Assembly: GCF_033807715.1 (NCBI RefSeq)
Contig: NC_084599.1
Coordinates: 29,259,625-29,323,624 of the forward strand
Direction of reading: 5' to 3'
Source: Cololabis saira
Lineage: Eukaryota > Chordata > Actinopteri > Beloniformes > Belonidae
DNA length: 64,000 bases
The position numbers were made by a program, and so were the translations under genes. Positions 45,600 to 56,782 of this stretch are shown in pieces. The notes below the pieces were generated by a model. That model was not told where the DNA came from and made no database searches. It worked only from the letters and a program-made list of their open reading frames with translations. How positions within the stretch are numbered: position 1 is the first letter of the stretch; each line of letters begins with the position of its first letter.

Positions 45600-45895
45600 C
45601 GGAAGGAGAAGAGTTGCTGCGTCTCCACATCGAGAGGAGCCAGTTGAGTTGGTTCGGGCATCTGCATGAGATACTTGGTTGGCACCTCCTTGTGGAGGTG
45701 TTTGTTTTGGGAGGATCTAACTGGGAGGAGGACTGAAGGAGGACAGAGCCGGGCCATGAATGCCCCAGTATCCCCGCAGGTAGAGCTGGAGGAGGTGGGA
45801 TGGGCAGCCGAAGTCCTGGGCCTTTCTACTTACGTAAGCTAGTAACCTAGATGGATAAATGGAGGTAGGCGGATGGATGGATGGACAGAGTTCAA
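45600..45895 (+). mobile_element. Rex3/RTE-like LINE 3' end
   Basis: Plus frame resembles the RTE C-terminus (ERSQLSWFGHLHE, a degraded TGRRP..R-type region, then a decayed W..LL region). It ends in gatggatggatgg repeats at 45873-45890. Indels are present. Confidence 0.65.
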
Positions 45896-46048
45896 GGTAA
45901 AAGAAACAGTTTTCTCTTGAAATCAGCCAGTCCCCTGATTTCACTAGTCTCATAAACATGTTCAACAAACATATTTGACAAGAACTGCACATTTAAAAAA
46001 GGCGTCAAAGTATCCCAGACGCAGGCAGGGAAGGAAGTTCAGGCCTGC

Positions 46049-46186
<138 letters not shown>

Positions 46187-46371
46187 GGGACAATAAAGCT
46201 TTTTTTATCACTTTGTAATGTTGCCATTTGTTCTTGCAAAAGTGTCTTGGCATTGAGAATATTGAGCACCGAAGCATTGTGGATTATTTTGTTCCAGTCT
46301 TCCTGTAAACACGGCTTAAAGATTGCAACAGTACATCATCATTGTTGCTTTTTTATTTAATGAAGTTGTTA

Positions 46372-47678
46372 CAGTTTTTTCTGAATCCTTAAGCACAATT
46401 TTTTGCAACATTGGCTATTTTTGCTAAACTCTACACACAAATGAGAAAACCTTTCACACAATTATCAAAACGTTATAGTTCTCTTGCAAAAGCAAACACA
46501 GCTTGATTAACTCTTCACACCTTAGTAAAAATGGTGTTTTCATATCAGACAGTAAACACATGCCATCATTTACTAAGCACATAATGTGCCAACTACACAC
46601 TAATGGTATGAATACAAAACATATCTGGCTTTTTTCTTTTTCTGTGCACCAGGTAGGCTAGGTCAGTTTGAGGTCATACTTTTGTCATAGTTCTGTAAAC
46701 ACACAGGGATCCAAACTTCAAGTATTGGTGTTTATTCACACTCGTCAAAACAAAGACACAGCACAGAACACAAAATAATAAATTCACAATAAAAAGACAA
46801 TCAGCCTACATCATGCCGTCTCTCTTGGTCCGGCCACAAAATCTCATCCACATCGCATGCGATGTCCTCCAGTCCAAGGCACTGGGGAAAATACCTCCTT
46901 GCATGCCGTATCCAGGCCTGACATGATGCCTGCTCAATATCTCCACATGCCTCCTCCATTGCCTGTAAAAGGGTTGATGGGGAAGGCGGTTGTGGGCTTT
47001 CCAGCGCCGGGCAGAAAAGAACTCTTCAATTGGATTTACACTAAGAATGGAGAGTATAGGGGGAGGTTGAGTGCCATGAAGAGTGGGTGATTGGTAAACC
47101 AGTTGTGGACCAAAGCAGCCCTATGGAAACTAACATTGTCCCATATGATGACATATCGGGTCTGCTCTGGCCCTTCTTCTTCCCCCTCCTGGTCCTCCTC
47201 TTGCTGCTCCTTGTCCTCTTCCTCTAACTTCCTCTAAACCTCTTGCTTCTTCACCTCCACGTCCTCTTCCTCGGCCTCCTCTGATTCTTACTCTTCTTGC
47301 TCCTTCCATTGTACTCCACACAGACAGCTTACCTGTGGCTTATTCATAGTGCTTAGGCTGATTGCAAATTGAACTAATTGTCTAAAATTGTTTTCTCATG
47401 TGAAAGTGTGCCGGACAGGTGGCAAAATAGTGTAAATAATAGCCATACATGTGTATAATTTTGCTAGGAGTGTTTTGGAAATTTGGCAATTGAGTGTAAG
47501 CAGCGAATTGTGCCTACATTTTTGAAAAGTGTGTGTTACAAAATTACAAACTGAGTGCAAAGCAGTATTTGTGCTTTTAGTTTGGCTAACTCAGTGAGTG
47601 GTTTTGCTATGTGTGTTAATAGTTTTAGAAATTGTGCTACAAGAACAAAATTAGCGCCTAAGCATTCAGAAAAAACTG
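46372..47678 (-). mobile_element. 1307-bp Tc1/mariner-type element with TA duplication
   Basis: Left end CAGTTTTTTCTGAATCCTTA and right end (reverse complement) CAGTTTTTTCTGAATGCTTA, flanked by TA at 46370-46371 and 47679-47680. Inverted ends are about 30 bp, followed by subterminal repeats of the kind gtgtgaa/tgtgcta. The interior encodes a broken transposase on the minus strand. Confidence 0.88.
46812..47320 (-). pseudogene. IS630/Tc1-mariner DDE transposase remnant
   Basis: Minus strand: an Arg/Gly-rich segment with RGRGRGG is near 47130-47320. It is followed by RYVIIWDNVSFHRAALVHNW and LNLPLYSPFL (D of the catalytic triad in WDN). After a frameshift come NPIEEFFSARRWKAHNR, a C-terminal MQGGIFPSALDW-like part, and a decayed end near 46812. 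WDN..FH...V and NPIEEFF are DDE_3-type signatures. The N-terminal DNA-binding domain and first catalytic region are missing, with at least one frameshift and a stop. Confidence 0.85.
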
Positions 47679-47795
47679 TAATAAGCCGAGAACGGCTCGG
47701 CTGAATTCATTACATGCCTGAACTGAAGGGATGTAACATATTAACAATGGATAGATTAACAAATACAATTAAATTGATTTAAACAGTTTCTGTTT

Positions 47796-47814
<19 letters not shown>

Positions 47815-47827
<13 letters not shown>

Positions 47828-47828
47828 G
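47815..47828. repeat. G14 homopolymer after a T-rich run
   Basis: tttttgtttttttt is followed by 14 G; G-quadruplex-capable and a likely assembly-error site. Confidence 0.9.
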
Positions 47829-48984
47829 TAATTCATAATACCTCCAGAAACAAAGGTGAAACACCTTTATTTATTTGGATCTTCCAAAAAATTCCAACTT
47901 TTTCCTCTTCTTTTTATCTTCCCCTGACTGTACTCATTGTCTTTTGTGATTTGGCACGCATGCTTTTATTTGTCTTTACGATGTAATAGTTAATATTTCA
48001 CTGGGAAAACATTTTTAAAAGTAAGGTTTGTGCCAAATTCGACCATCTGTAGCCTTGAAACAAACACCCACAAACGCACGGAACAAAGTAAAGCAAACTC
48101 GCTGGATATTTCAATACTTTCTCAGCAGCTTATGTTTAAATTTAAAAAAGAAACAGAGTGAAGAGAGAAGCACAAAGCAAAGTCTTCTGTTCAAATCAGA
48201 AAGTCTCAGGTAGTTCATGGCAGAGGAGGTACCAGGATCAATAAGAAGCTCATCCTAGAAGAACTTTCTCTGTAAGAGACTAAAAGCATGGAGTGAAAGC
48301 CAGCATCTACCAGAGAGACTCAGTAAATGTCTTTTCTGATGAGAAGATACGCAACAAACCCATATTAAGATCTATCAACGCCTGCGTTCCAAATGTTACA
48401 CCTCTGCAGCCACATACTGTATCAACGTCAAATTCTTACCACTGAATACTAAATTACCTAAAAACATGTCAAGTGGTTAGGTTTTCTTCCTACAGATCAA
48501 GGTTACTTTCAGGGTACAGTTTTATGAATTAATGTTTGATTAGAATTAAACGGACTGTGCCAAACACACTTTAGATAAGGATGAGTAATGAGTTAATTTA
48601 TGCTGCTTAAGGCTGCTGTTTATTCAAAATGACTTATTTATCATGCTCTGCTGTCTGTGTACAGAGCTGATAGCTAATTATGACTAAAGTTAATAATAAG
48701 ACTGACTGATAAGTAAAAGGTTATGTCCACTCCAGAGATTTGTTATGTAAAACACACAAGTTGATAGTACTTGATAGTATTTCAAAAAGCAATAGGAAAC
48801 AGACTGGCATGCACAAACAAAGAATACACGTCTAAGCAAAAAAAAGGCATGGTCAAATGGGGAAAGCTCGTCAGGTACAGAGATACGTGTGCTTGTGTGT
48901 AACTACTTATTGTGTACATAAATAAATCTGTCATTTTAATGATTTTTAATTTTAAAAAAATACTACATGTAATTTATCATGCAG
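47829..48984. other. AT-rich sequence left of the candidate plus-strand exons
   Basis: Possible small splice-bounded segment at about 48124-48208 (cagcag acceptor, ctcag|gtagtt donor), but its phase does not fit 48985. No start exon was identified. Confidence 0.4.
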
Positions 48985-49163
48985 ATGCCCCTTTAAACAG
49001 AATATCTGCAGGATTTGGGAGGTTGGTTGGACACAATGAAGAACACATGTATAAAACTGATGTCTACGTCGTTCCTGAGGGACGAAGCTCCGAGAAGGAA
49101 GACTCCCTGCTGTTTAAAGAAAAACAACCTTTAATGCCCTTACTCTGTGGCTTCCTGGATGCT
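48985..49163 (+). CDS. Candidate exon of an unidentified plus-strand gene
   Basis: Open segment between an acceptor (ttatcatgcag) and a near-consensus donor (GCT|gtaagt). The frame gives AT|GCC CCT, then residues such as NRISAGFGRLVGHNEEHMYK, TDVYVVPEGRSSEKED and LMPLLCGFLDA. It is 179 nt, entering after one base of a codon and leaving in phase 0. The next open segment, 186 bp downstream, starts in phase 0. Base composition is more balanced than the surrounding AT-rich DNA. I do not recognise the protein. The acceptor has a weak pyrimidine tract; a second possible acceptor (ctgcag) lies at 49011. No upstream exon was found with confidence. Confidence 0.35.
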
Positions 49164-49349
49164 GTAAGTCGTAAAATAAAACCTTAATAACCAGCTTGTT
49201 TGCCTATGATTAAATATAATTATTAACTTCATAAGCATGTACTGTAAATCAAACAAATACCTTGATCTGTCTTTAACTTGTTCATATATAAAATCTTTCA
49301 AAACCCTACTACACTAAATCATAATGCATCATCTTTATTTTTATTTTAG

Positions 49350-49601
49350 ATAAACAATATTATGTTTTGTAAACCACTCAAGCGGAACAAGGCCTGTAGC
49401 ATTTTCTCATCACTTCGTCTGACCCTAGCGTTTAGTTTGGATGAGGGGAGAGTGATGATGAATTGCCCTGGCCAGGTAAGAAATAACTCCATCACGCCGT
49501 CATCAACATCATTAGATCCCACTGTCTGTGAGGGATTGCTGAATCTCCAAGGCAACCAGGAGCTCTGCAACGGAAAACAGTTTGCTCCTATTCAAACATG
49601 A
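49350..49601 (+). CDS. Candidate next or terminal exon of the same unidentified gene
   Basis: After acceptor tttttattttag the frame reads INNIMFCKPLKRNKACSIF, then LRLTLAFSLDEGRVMMNCPGQ. There is a strong donor (CCAG|gtaaga) after 126 nt at 49475. If the donor is not used, the frame runs on to TGA at 49601, with an AATAAA at about 49864, so this may be a last exon. It enters in phase 0, matching the end of 48985-49163; the implied intron is 186 bp. Two open segments with compatible phases and good splice sites are unlikely but not impossible by chance. No family is recognised. Confidence 0.33.
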   Translation: MNNIMFCKPLKRNKACSIFSSLRLTLAFSLDEGRVMMNCPGQVRNNSITPSSTSLDPTVCEGLLNLQGNQELCNGKQFAPIQT

Positions 49602-50590
49602 CATCATCTAAGAGTCTACCTACGCTCGGTGACCTTGCAGCCACCTGCGGTTCAACGCTGCAGGTCCGAAAAATAACCAGGTGAAATCAAACACAGGCAG
49701 CAAAAGGGGGAAATGTGCAGATATCTCTCACATGTTGCTAATGTCATGATCTCACAATTTGTTTTTTTACTGATGGGGAGAATTTCTTGGAGGATCCACC
49801 TCCTGAAGAATTTATGAGGAAGTAAACTCAACCGAGGGAGTTTAATTGTATGATCCTCCGCTGAATAAAAAGTTGAACATAAAGGAAGTTGATTAGGAAA
49901 CAGAGACATATGACTTACAGCTTGCTCTGCAGGTAAGGCCTGTTTTCTTTTAGAGTTGTATATACATAAAACATCCATATAAATGTGATGTTTTGTTGTC
50001 AATGCTTTGAGGTTATCAGCAAACTCTTGGCAGCAACACAGCTAAACACAACAAAGGTAAAGTAAATAGAAGCCTGGAGTTAAACAACAGCTGGGACTTG
50101 CAGAGAACAGGTGAGATGTAATATGGTACAAAATATATTGAGAACATTTATCTTAAAAGATAAATGTCAGTTATGTGAATGATAATTAGTGATTGTTTGA
50201 TTTGATTTATGTATTCAGCACAGTAATAAAAAACAGAACAAGTAACATACGAATGTAAAAAGAGATTGGTAATGTGCTAGGCCGAGGCAAAAAGCCCAAG
50301 GGGCTTATACGAGGCAGGCAATCTTTTTTTTACAATATCTCCACTGTTTCAAGCAAATCACTCCAATCACTCAACGATCTATCACTCCTCTATTTTCAAT
50401 TGCTTTGTTGTTTTGGTTCCAACTTGCATGCATTTTCATCACCTCTGTTTTCATCATTTCATTTTTGTAACTTCCTGACCTCTCGTAAATTTCTTTCACT
50501 CTGCGTGGAAGAAACTTGCATTTTAATAGGACTGTGTCCTTTTCTAAAAATCAAATTACTAGTGTCTAATTACTAGCACCTGTATCCAAC
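49602..50590. other. Sequence after the candidate exons
   Basis: AATAAA at about 49864 could be a polyadenylation signal for a gene ending at 49601. Minus frame 49652-50002 (116 codons) is unrecognised. Nothing else seen. Confidence 0.4.
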
Positions 50591-50629
50591 TGGACTGCCA
50601 GCAGTCTGACCACCTGTTATCGAGCTGGA

Positions 50630-50722
50630 CCCGCGGGATTTCTTGCTTGTGTTGTTCTCTCAGACGGAAATCGTTTTAGATAAAAGCGTCTGCTAAATGA
50701 CAGTAGTAGTAGTAGTAGTAGC
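50630..50722 (+). mobile_element. SINE/LINE tail with (TAG)n
   Basis: The segment ttttagataaaagcgtctgc followed by taaatga is the conserved tail shared by many fish SINEs and L2 LINEs. It ends in a (AGT)n microsatellite at 50701-50721. The 5' part is not recognised. Confidence 0.7.
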
Positions 50723-51015
50723 AGTTTGATAATTGTAGGCAGAAACTGCTTCAATGCTATAACCCAAACTTTGATTTTAACATCCAAACTTGAGCAAAAT
50801 TCTGATGATTGCTGCAATAAGAAAATTGAACTGGCATTAACACACTCTGTCTGAATGGTCTGTCAGACTCTCAGCAGGTCCGCTCTATAACGGCAGTGTC
50901 AAAAAGTGTATTTCAGCAAAGCAATGCAACTAGTAAGCGTGACTTTCTGTTGGTGCAGAAAAAAAAAATAAAAAAAAAAATAAAATAAAATCTCTTGGCT
51001 TATTTTTTATTATTT

Positions 51016-51077
51016 AAAGTTAAAATAATATGGACTGGCCATGGAAAAACATGGCCAGTCCATATTATTTTAACTTT
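51016..51077. repeat. Perfect 28-bp inverted repeat with 6-nt loop
   Basis: The left arm 51016-51043 and right arm 51050-51077 are exact reverse complements around loop gaaaaa. The arm core is tatggactggccatg. There are no transposon flanks. See findings. Confidence 0.95.
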
Positions 51078-54050
51078 CCTGTTTTCATATTTTCTATGAA
51101 TTATTGATGGGAGATTGACGCCCCATTGCCAGCATCTCCACAGCCCCCAGGCAGCCTTGCAGCTCCACTGAGCTGCACTCAGCCTGTAAGAGAATGACGA
51201 CAGCCAGCAGTGAAAGTCCTCATTAAAGCGGCTCATAACTTCAACTGTCAACGTGAACTAGGTATGGGTTCACTGACACACCATGCAGGACTTTTCAGAC
51301 GTTGGTTCTGTTTTCCCATAACAAGGTCTCCAATCATTCGTACTTATGATATATATCTGGCATGTAATGCTGACTGTCCTCGAAACCGATCCCATCTCAC
51401 GGCACCGAGAATAACTACATTGGTCCACAGCACAAAAAGCTGAAATTTCACAAAAAGGCTAAGAAGTCTTACATTTTCTTCAGTCGCTGCCCTTTCAAAA
51501 AATAAACAAGCAGCTTTCTTGTCACTTGTTACGTTGAATTTATACACGTCACTTTGATGATATAAATGCTCAGTGTGGTGACATTCACCTGCAGGTTGCT
51601 GCTACCTTAGACAAGATAATATTACACATTTTACACTCTTGATTATGTCATTAATGAAGAAGAAAAAGGAGGCCAGTAGTCCACTGATTCCCTTGCATGG
51701 GACTACAGGATCAACACTAGATTGACACCTCATCTTCAACAGCCTTTCCCTCTCAATTGCTATTACTCACTTTTCTACTTTTCTGTCATGTGTGTAGGAA
51801 AGTGTTAAAAATTCAAATAGTTAGGGTTCAAAACAGTGGACATGGTTAGAGTTTGATATTATGCATAATGCATGTCTACGGTTGGAAATATAAATAGAGT
51901 GACAACATTTTATTATTCATGAACGACAACCACAGCAATCTCATGTGGACCTCATGATACCCGGCACAAATCAACAGCGTAAAACTGCACCAGTAGGTCA
52001 GGCTGCTGAAACTCCACTGCCACATTTTGGTAACGTAGACAAACTTCCTGTGAAACTGTGCTGTTCTCACCGAAGCCTGCATTAAAGTTGAGATGCAGTA
52101 ATTAACAGTAATTGTTTCCTTTGCAATTGTGTAATTTATGATAAGACTTCAGTATGTGTACAGGGAACTTTTACAGTAATCTAAAAATGTATAAATGGCG
52201 TTTAAAAAAACACTTGTGAAAATGTAGCCCTGAATCACAGTCACAAGACACTTGTTTCAACACTGAATAGTGAGAAAGGCAACACCAGAATGTTTTACGA
52301 CAGCTGAAGAGTGTTCATTTACACGTATGTACCCATCATTTACACGGCATGTTTGCTGCTCAACAGCCTGACAAGTGGCCCTTCATGATATATGGGAAAC
52401 TACTCAACCAGCTCAACCATGGCATGTGTCCAGTGTGGCCATCCAGTGAACAGGATAGAAAAGAAAAATGTCACATAATCAAGTCAGTCATCCCAGAGAA
52501 TAGAAGGATGCAAGGTGACATATAAAACCCTGATAGAGTGGCTGAATAAGAGCGTTTTCCACAGGGAAATCAAAGCTCTGCTGAATAAACAATATGCAGA
52601 AGCCTTTTATTGTTTATCCTATTTGCCTAACTCAGTGACTCAATCTGCAATGATATCCATATCATCCCTGTGGTTAAACTTTCTATAACGCGTTTAAAAA
52701 ACAGAGCTACAGTAAGCAATAAAACACCAACAACTAAAACAAAGATATAGTTGTGTATATAAAATGTGCTGTGCACAGTAAAAGTTAAGATCTGTTGCTC
52801 AGCTAGAAAAAAAAGACAAACGGTTCAGGACAGTGGTCCCCAAACCTTTGGTCGATAAGATCCTAACATGAACTGACACCCAGGGAGGCCAGCGCAGGTT
52901 TGAAGTAAACTCTAGTAAAGGTGAGCACTCATTCAGGAGACATCTAGGAGCTGTACTCTAAAGCAAATAGGAAACCATTGATGAGTAAACCTTTCGAAAA
53001 CCCCAAATGTGGCAGTTTATCAATAGGGCTTCGACCAAAAGGTCACGTTTTTCCTTCTCCTTTTGGGATCAAGACCCTGGGTGAAAGGATGACACTGACT
53101 GTCCTTAAAAAGGTCAGAACATTAGAGGGTTCTCCGCTTCTTGATAGAACATTTTTTATTCTATTGGTGATAAAATATCATGACATTTGGTGCCCTGATG
53201 TGCAATTTTTCTTCAGCTGACAGCTGTGGCATTAAGAGAAATGTTTCTGCATTAATCTTATTTGTTAATATGCATTAAAGTAGTTAATTCTCATGGTTTT
53301 TATTCAACATTCAATACATTACAAACAAAGCAGACTTTTCTGTATTTTACTTTATCATCTTAAAAGAAGAGGACATTTCCTCCAAAAAGTTTTCAGTTTA
53401 AAATTCAAATCCACTTCAACTGCTAAATATGACGGTTATAAATCAATTTCAGAGCGCAACACGATTATCGGATGGTTTTCAGATTAAATTTAACAACAAA
53501 CGAAATCAATTACAAAAATCAATCCATACTTTAAAAATCCTAAGTGTAAAAACAGAACAAATGCTGTAAGAAGTATTTTCATTTTTTTTTTCGTTTTTTT
53601 TTCATCTTTTTTAAATTTCTTTTTAAATCCACAAATGAAATCCATAAAATACCTGATATTCACATTTCTATGTCCTTGCTTAGATGAGTCACCTTTTAAG
53701 CCTCTGCACCTGTTAGTGTTTACTCATCGTGTGACAGATGTTCAGCGCTGGATTGGAAAATATGAAAAGAGTTTGCAGTGAGGAAGGTCAAAAGTTTGCC
53801 CCACACAGATGTTATTCTTTGTGCCTGATGATTTTGTTCTTCATCAGGTTTGTCTGTCCTGACAATTAAAGAAAAGAATGTGCTTGTACGTGTATGTATA
53901 CGTCAACAGCAAAGCTAACGTTGAAAATGCAATAAAGAAAAAAAGTGTCAGACTTCTTTTATTTAGCTACAGTAAGTGACACACAACCAGCCAGTAGGTA
54001 GAAAGCTGGATACCAGAGAGACACAACTTGTGCTTTTTATTATTTTACCT
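51078..54050. other. Unclassified sequence
   Basis: Mostly AT-rich, with T-rich runs at 53583-53630. A lone hAT-like end (cagtggtccccaaaccttt) lies at about 52833. No genes recognised. Confidence 0.45.
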
Positions 54051-54192
54051 TCTTTTCTCATAAATGTATTTCATTTTATTTGTTATTTACTGTCTAATTA
54101 TGTCTTGCCGCTTTTAATGTTGATGTAAAGCACTTTGAATTACCTTGTGTTGAATTGTGCTACATAAATAAACTTGCCTTGCGTTGCCTTGC
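54050..54192 (+). mobile_element. L2-type LINE 3' tail
   Basis: Contains gatgtaaagcactttgaatt and ctacataaataaacttgcct, then tandem ttgcc units, the classic fish L2 tail. There is no coding part. Confidence 0.8.
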
Positions 54193-56267
54193 CTGAATTA
54201 AAGCTTCTTACAGTTCAAAAGTTTGTTTTGAAAGCCGATCCCTGTGAACAGTTTATCTGCAACAACTTATGGAAGGATAAGAAAAATGTCGTCAGTAACA
54301 TCATCACTTCAATGGTTGTCCCACAGGACTTTAGTCAGGACAAAAAAGGAGTTTTGGAATTGGAATTTAAACAACATAAAAAGTTAATTTGCAGTTCTAA
54401 ACATATTCAGGGTGTTTTAACTCCCTTTTTATCTCCCCCACAACTTTATTCCTTTCTCATGCAGCATCTATTACAAATATATACAAATAGTAAAACCATC
54501 AGCCTTTTTTCCTTATTGAGGACGTGGCAACACCGGCTGATGTAAACCTGAAGCGGGCCTGCGTTGTTTCAGAAAAGTCTGCTATTTGGAAATATTTCCA
54601 CTTGGACAGTGAACACAATGCTACAGCGGCTTCTGCTGTTTGCAGTTTGGGAATTGGTTGGACGGAAAGGACAGAGTTGATTTTTCTTTTCTTTTAGGGA
54701 TTGCAAAATTATCTAATTGGGACTTTATATCAGCCAATGCTTTGTAATTATACCAACAAGATTAAATACATTACTTTTTATTTTATTTTAGGTATACATT
54801 TTTTTCTGTTCTTTTCCCTCTTCACCTTTTATTTGCTCATGTCAACCCCGCCCCGTTACGGGCCATTACCTGGCTCTGGACTGAATCATGTTTCCAATTT
54901 AATAGTAATGAGAAATATCCATAATTATTATAATCTTTACAGCAGAAGGAGGGATAGTTTGGTGGCAAAGCTTGTGGCTATGGGAAAATCAGAAATACAG
55001 GACTGGATAATAGCAGGTGCTCAATGATCTCCACCCAGGACTAAGACACCACACATGTAAGGAAAATTCACATTGTGCATTGTCTTTCTATTTTTAAATA
55101 TAAACATTTCACTTTCCATGATGAAATGTCTAAAGTTCTGCCAGCAGAAACATTAAAAGCCAGATTGTCGCCTGAAGCATCCAGTCTGACTGGGTGAAAA
55201 CTGCTGATGAAGAACTCAATCAGTGTAGTAAATGATGTAACAAACAAAATAGTGGGAAGATGATCAGATGGATTGAAAACCTGGATTTTATTCATTACAT
55301 CATCAACCATGTAAAGCTGCAAAAATACAAAAAGTCCCATTTCTGTCTTAAGGAGATAATTATTTCATATTTGGGTGGACAATTTTCATAATTTTCTGTA
55401 ATTTATTATTACTGCAATCAACTGATAACAAGGAAGAGGGCACCTGTTTCCTTTCTTGGTATGAAACAGGAATACCCCAGACCTTTACAGGAACAGAATA
55501 CAATCCACAGTTTTCAACGGTACAGGGAGAAATATGGTCCTAAGAGGGAAAACACAGAGTAAGGTTACGAAAGAGTCAATCCAGTTTCATAATTTCCATC
55601 CATCCATTTTCTATACCCACTTATCCATCCAAATCTGCCTGACAGCAGCGGAGGACAGCAGGTTTGCAGAGAGGCACATAGTCAGCTGTTTCAATGCTGG
55701 ATGACCAGGTGCTCCAACTGCAACAGGAAGCCAAATCTTCCTCCATCCTCCCCGTCTGACTAATCGGCACAGTGACTCCCCTCGACGCAACGCACCTACT
55801 GATATGCACTGATGAGAAGAATCAGTGTCATTGTGCCTTCAGACCCCCCCCTGCTCGCTCCGGGTTCAATCTGTTGTCATATTTCTCGTATTACCGGTCA
55901 CACTAAAGCAATTACAGATATTGAGGATCTGTTATTTCGTGATGTGTCATGACTTTGGGGGGGGGGCTTAGGGCAACAGCTGGCAGTCAGCAATAAGACG
56001 GAAAACTGGAAAGTTTCTCCAAATAGCTGCATCCAAATAAATGACTAATTTCGCTCAAAATATCACAGTATTAACAGTAAAATCAAAACACTCAGACTTT
56101 CTTTCATTTTAGTGATGTTCTTTGTTTTAGCCTTTCCTTTGTCAACGATTTTACCGTCTTATAATCTTTAGTGATAACCCTGCACTTTTAAGATTAGAAA
56201 GTCGTTTCAAATTAACTTTATCAAAGCTGGCTTTAGAAAGGTTATAGTGTTTGCATGTGAGAGACAC
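54193..56267. other. Unclassified, with weak BED-finger-like peptide near 54570
   Basis: A plus frame is open 54174-54545, beginning in the L2 tail. Downstream KSAIWKYFHLD...AVC at about 54570-54640 recalls a BED zinc finger of hAT/ZBED proteins. A poly-G run lies at 55958-55966. No gene is called. Confidence 0.3.
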
Positions 56268-56270
56268 TTA

Positions 56271-56779
56271 GGGCCAAATCCACAAAAGGATTGCGCGGCT
56301 TTTGCGGCCGCTAAACCGGTGCAAATGAGACAAAAAGAGAGCGTCTAATTCACAAAGCACCCGCAAAGGGGGAATTGCTCCACAAACTGCGCTGCCAAGC
56401 AAATAGTGGCAGTCTGCGCCGGTACCATTTGCATGCATGCAAATTAGGTAATTCGGCGCAAAATTGCCCCCTTTCTATGCAAATAAGCCTCATTGCAAAA
56501 AGCGCCTAATTCACAAAGGCCAGCGCTATTTGCCACACGCAAAAATAGTGGAGCAAATACCGTCTTTCAGAAGAACACTGGAAACAGCTCCGCTCACTTA
56601 CTCAGACAAGTGCAAATTGCACTCAGCCGCAAAACTTTATGGGCGTGTTTGCGCCGGTATATCATTAGAGCAAAATCTTTTGTGAATAGGACCTTAAAGC
56701 GGGGCAAATTGCGGGCGCTAATGCAGCGCAATTCACAGCGCTATTTGCGGGCGCAATCTGTTCTTTGTGGATTTACCCC
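56271..56779. mobile_element. 509-bp GC-rich Harbinger-like MITE, TTA duplication
   Basis: Ends GGGCCAAATCCACAAAAGGA and TTTGTGGATTTACCCC, flanked by TTA at 56268-56270 and 56780-56782. A 3-bp TTA duplication is diagnostic of PIF/Harbinger. It carries many gcgcaattt/ttgcgc motifs and is strikingly richer in CpG than its surroundings. No transposase. Confidence 0.85.
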
Positions 56780-56782
56780 TTA

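Noticed and set aside
49652..50002. 116-codon minus-strand frame opposite the candidate 49-kb gene
   Set aside because: No signature; an open frame of this length is not rare in a 64-kb window.
52830..52870. hAT-like end cagtggtccccaaaccttt as a full element
   Set aside because: Only one end was found; no inverted partner or 8-bp duplication nearby.
54174..54545. 123-codon plus-strand ORF as an intact gene
   Set aside because: Its start lies in an L2 LINE tail; the rest matches no family and has no clear exon boundaries beyond one acceptor-like site.
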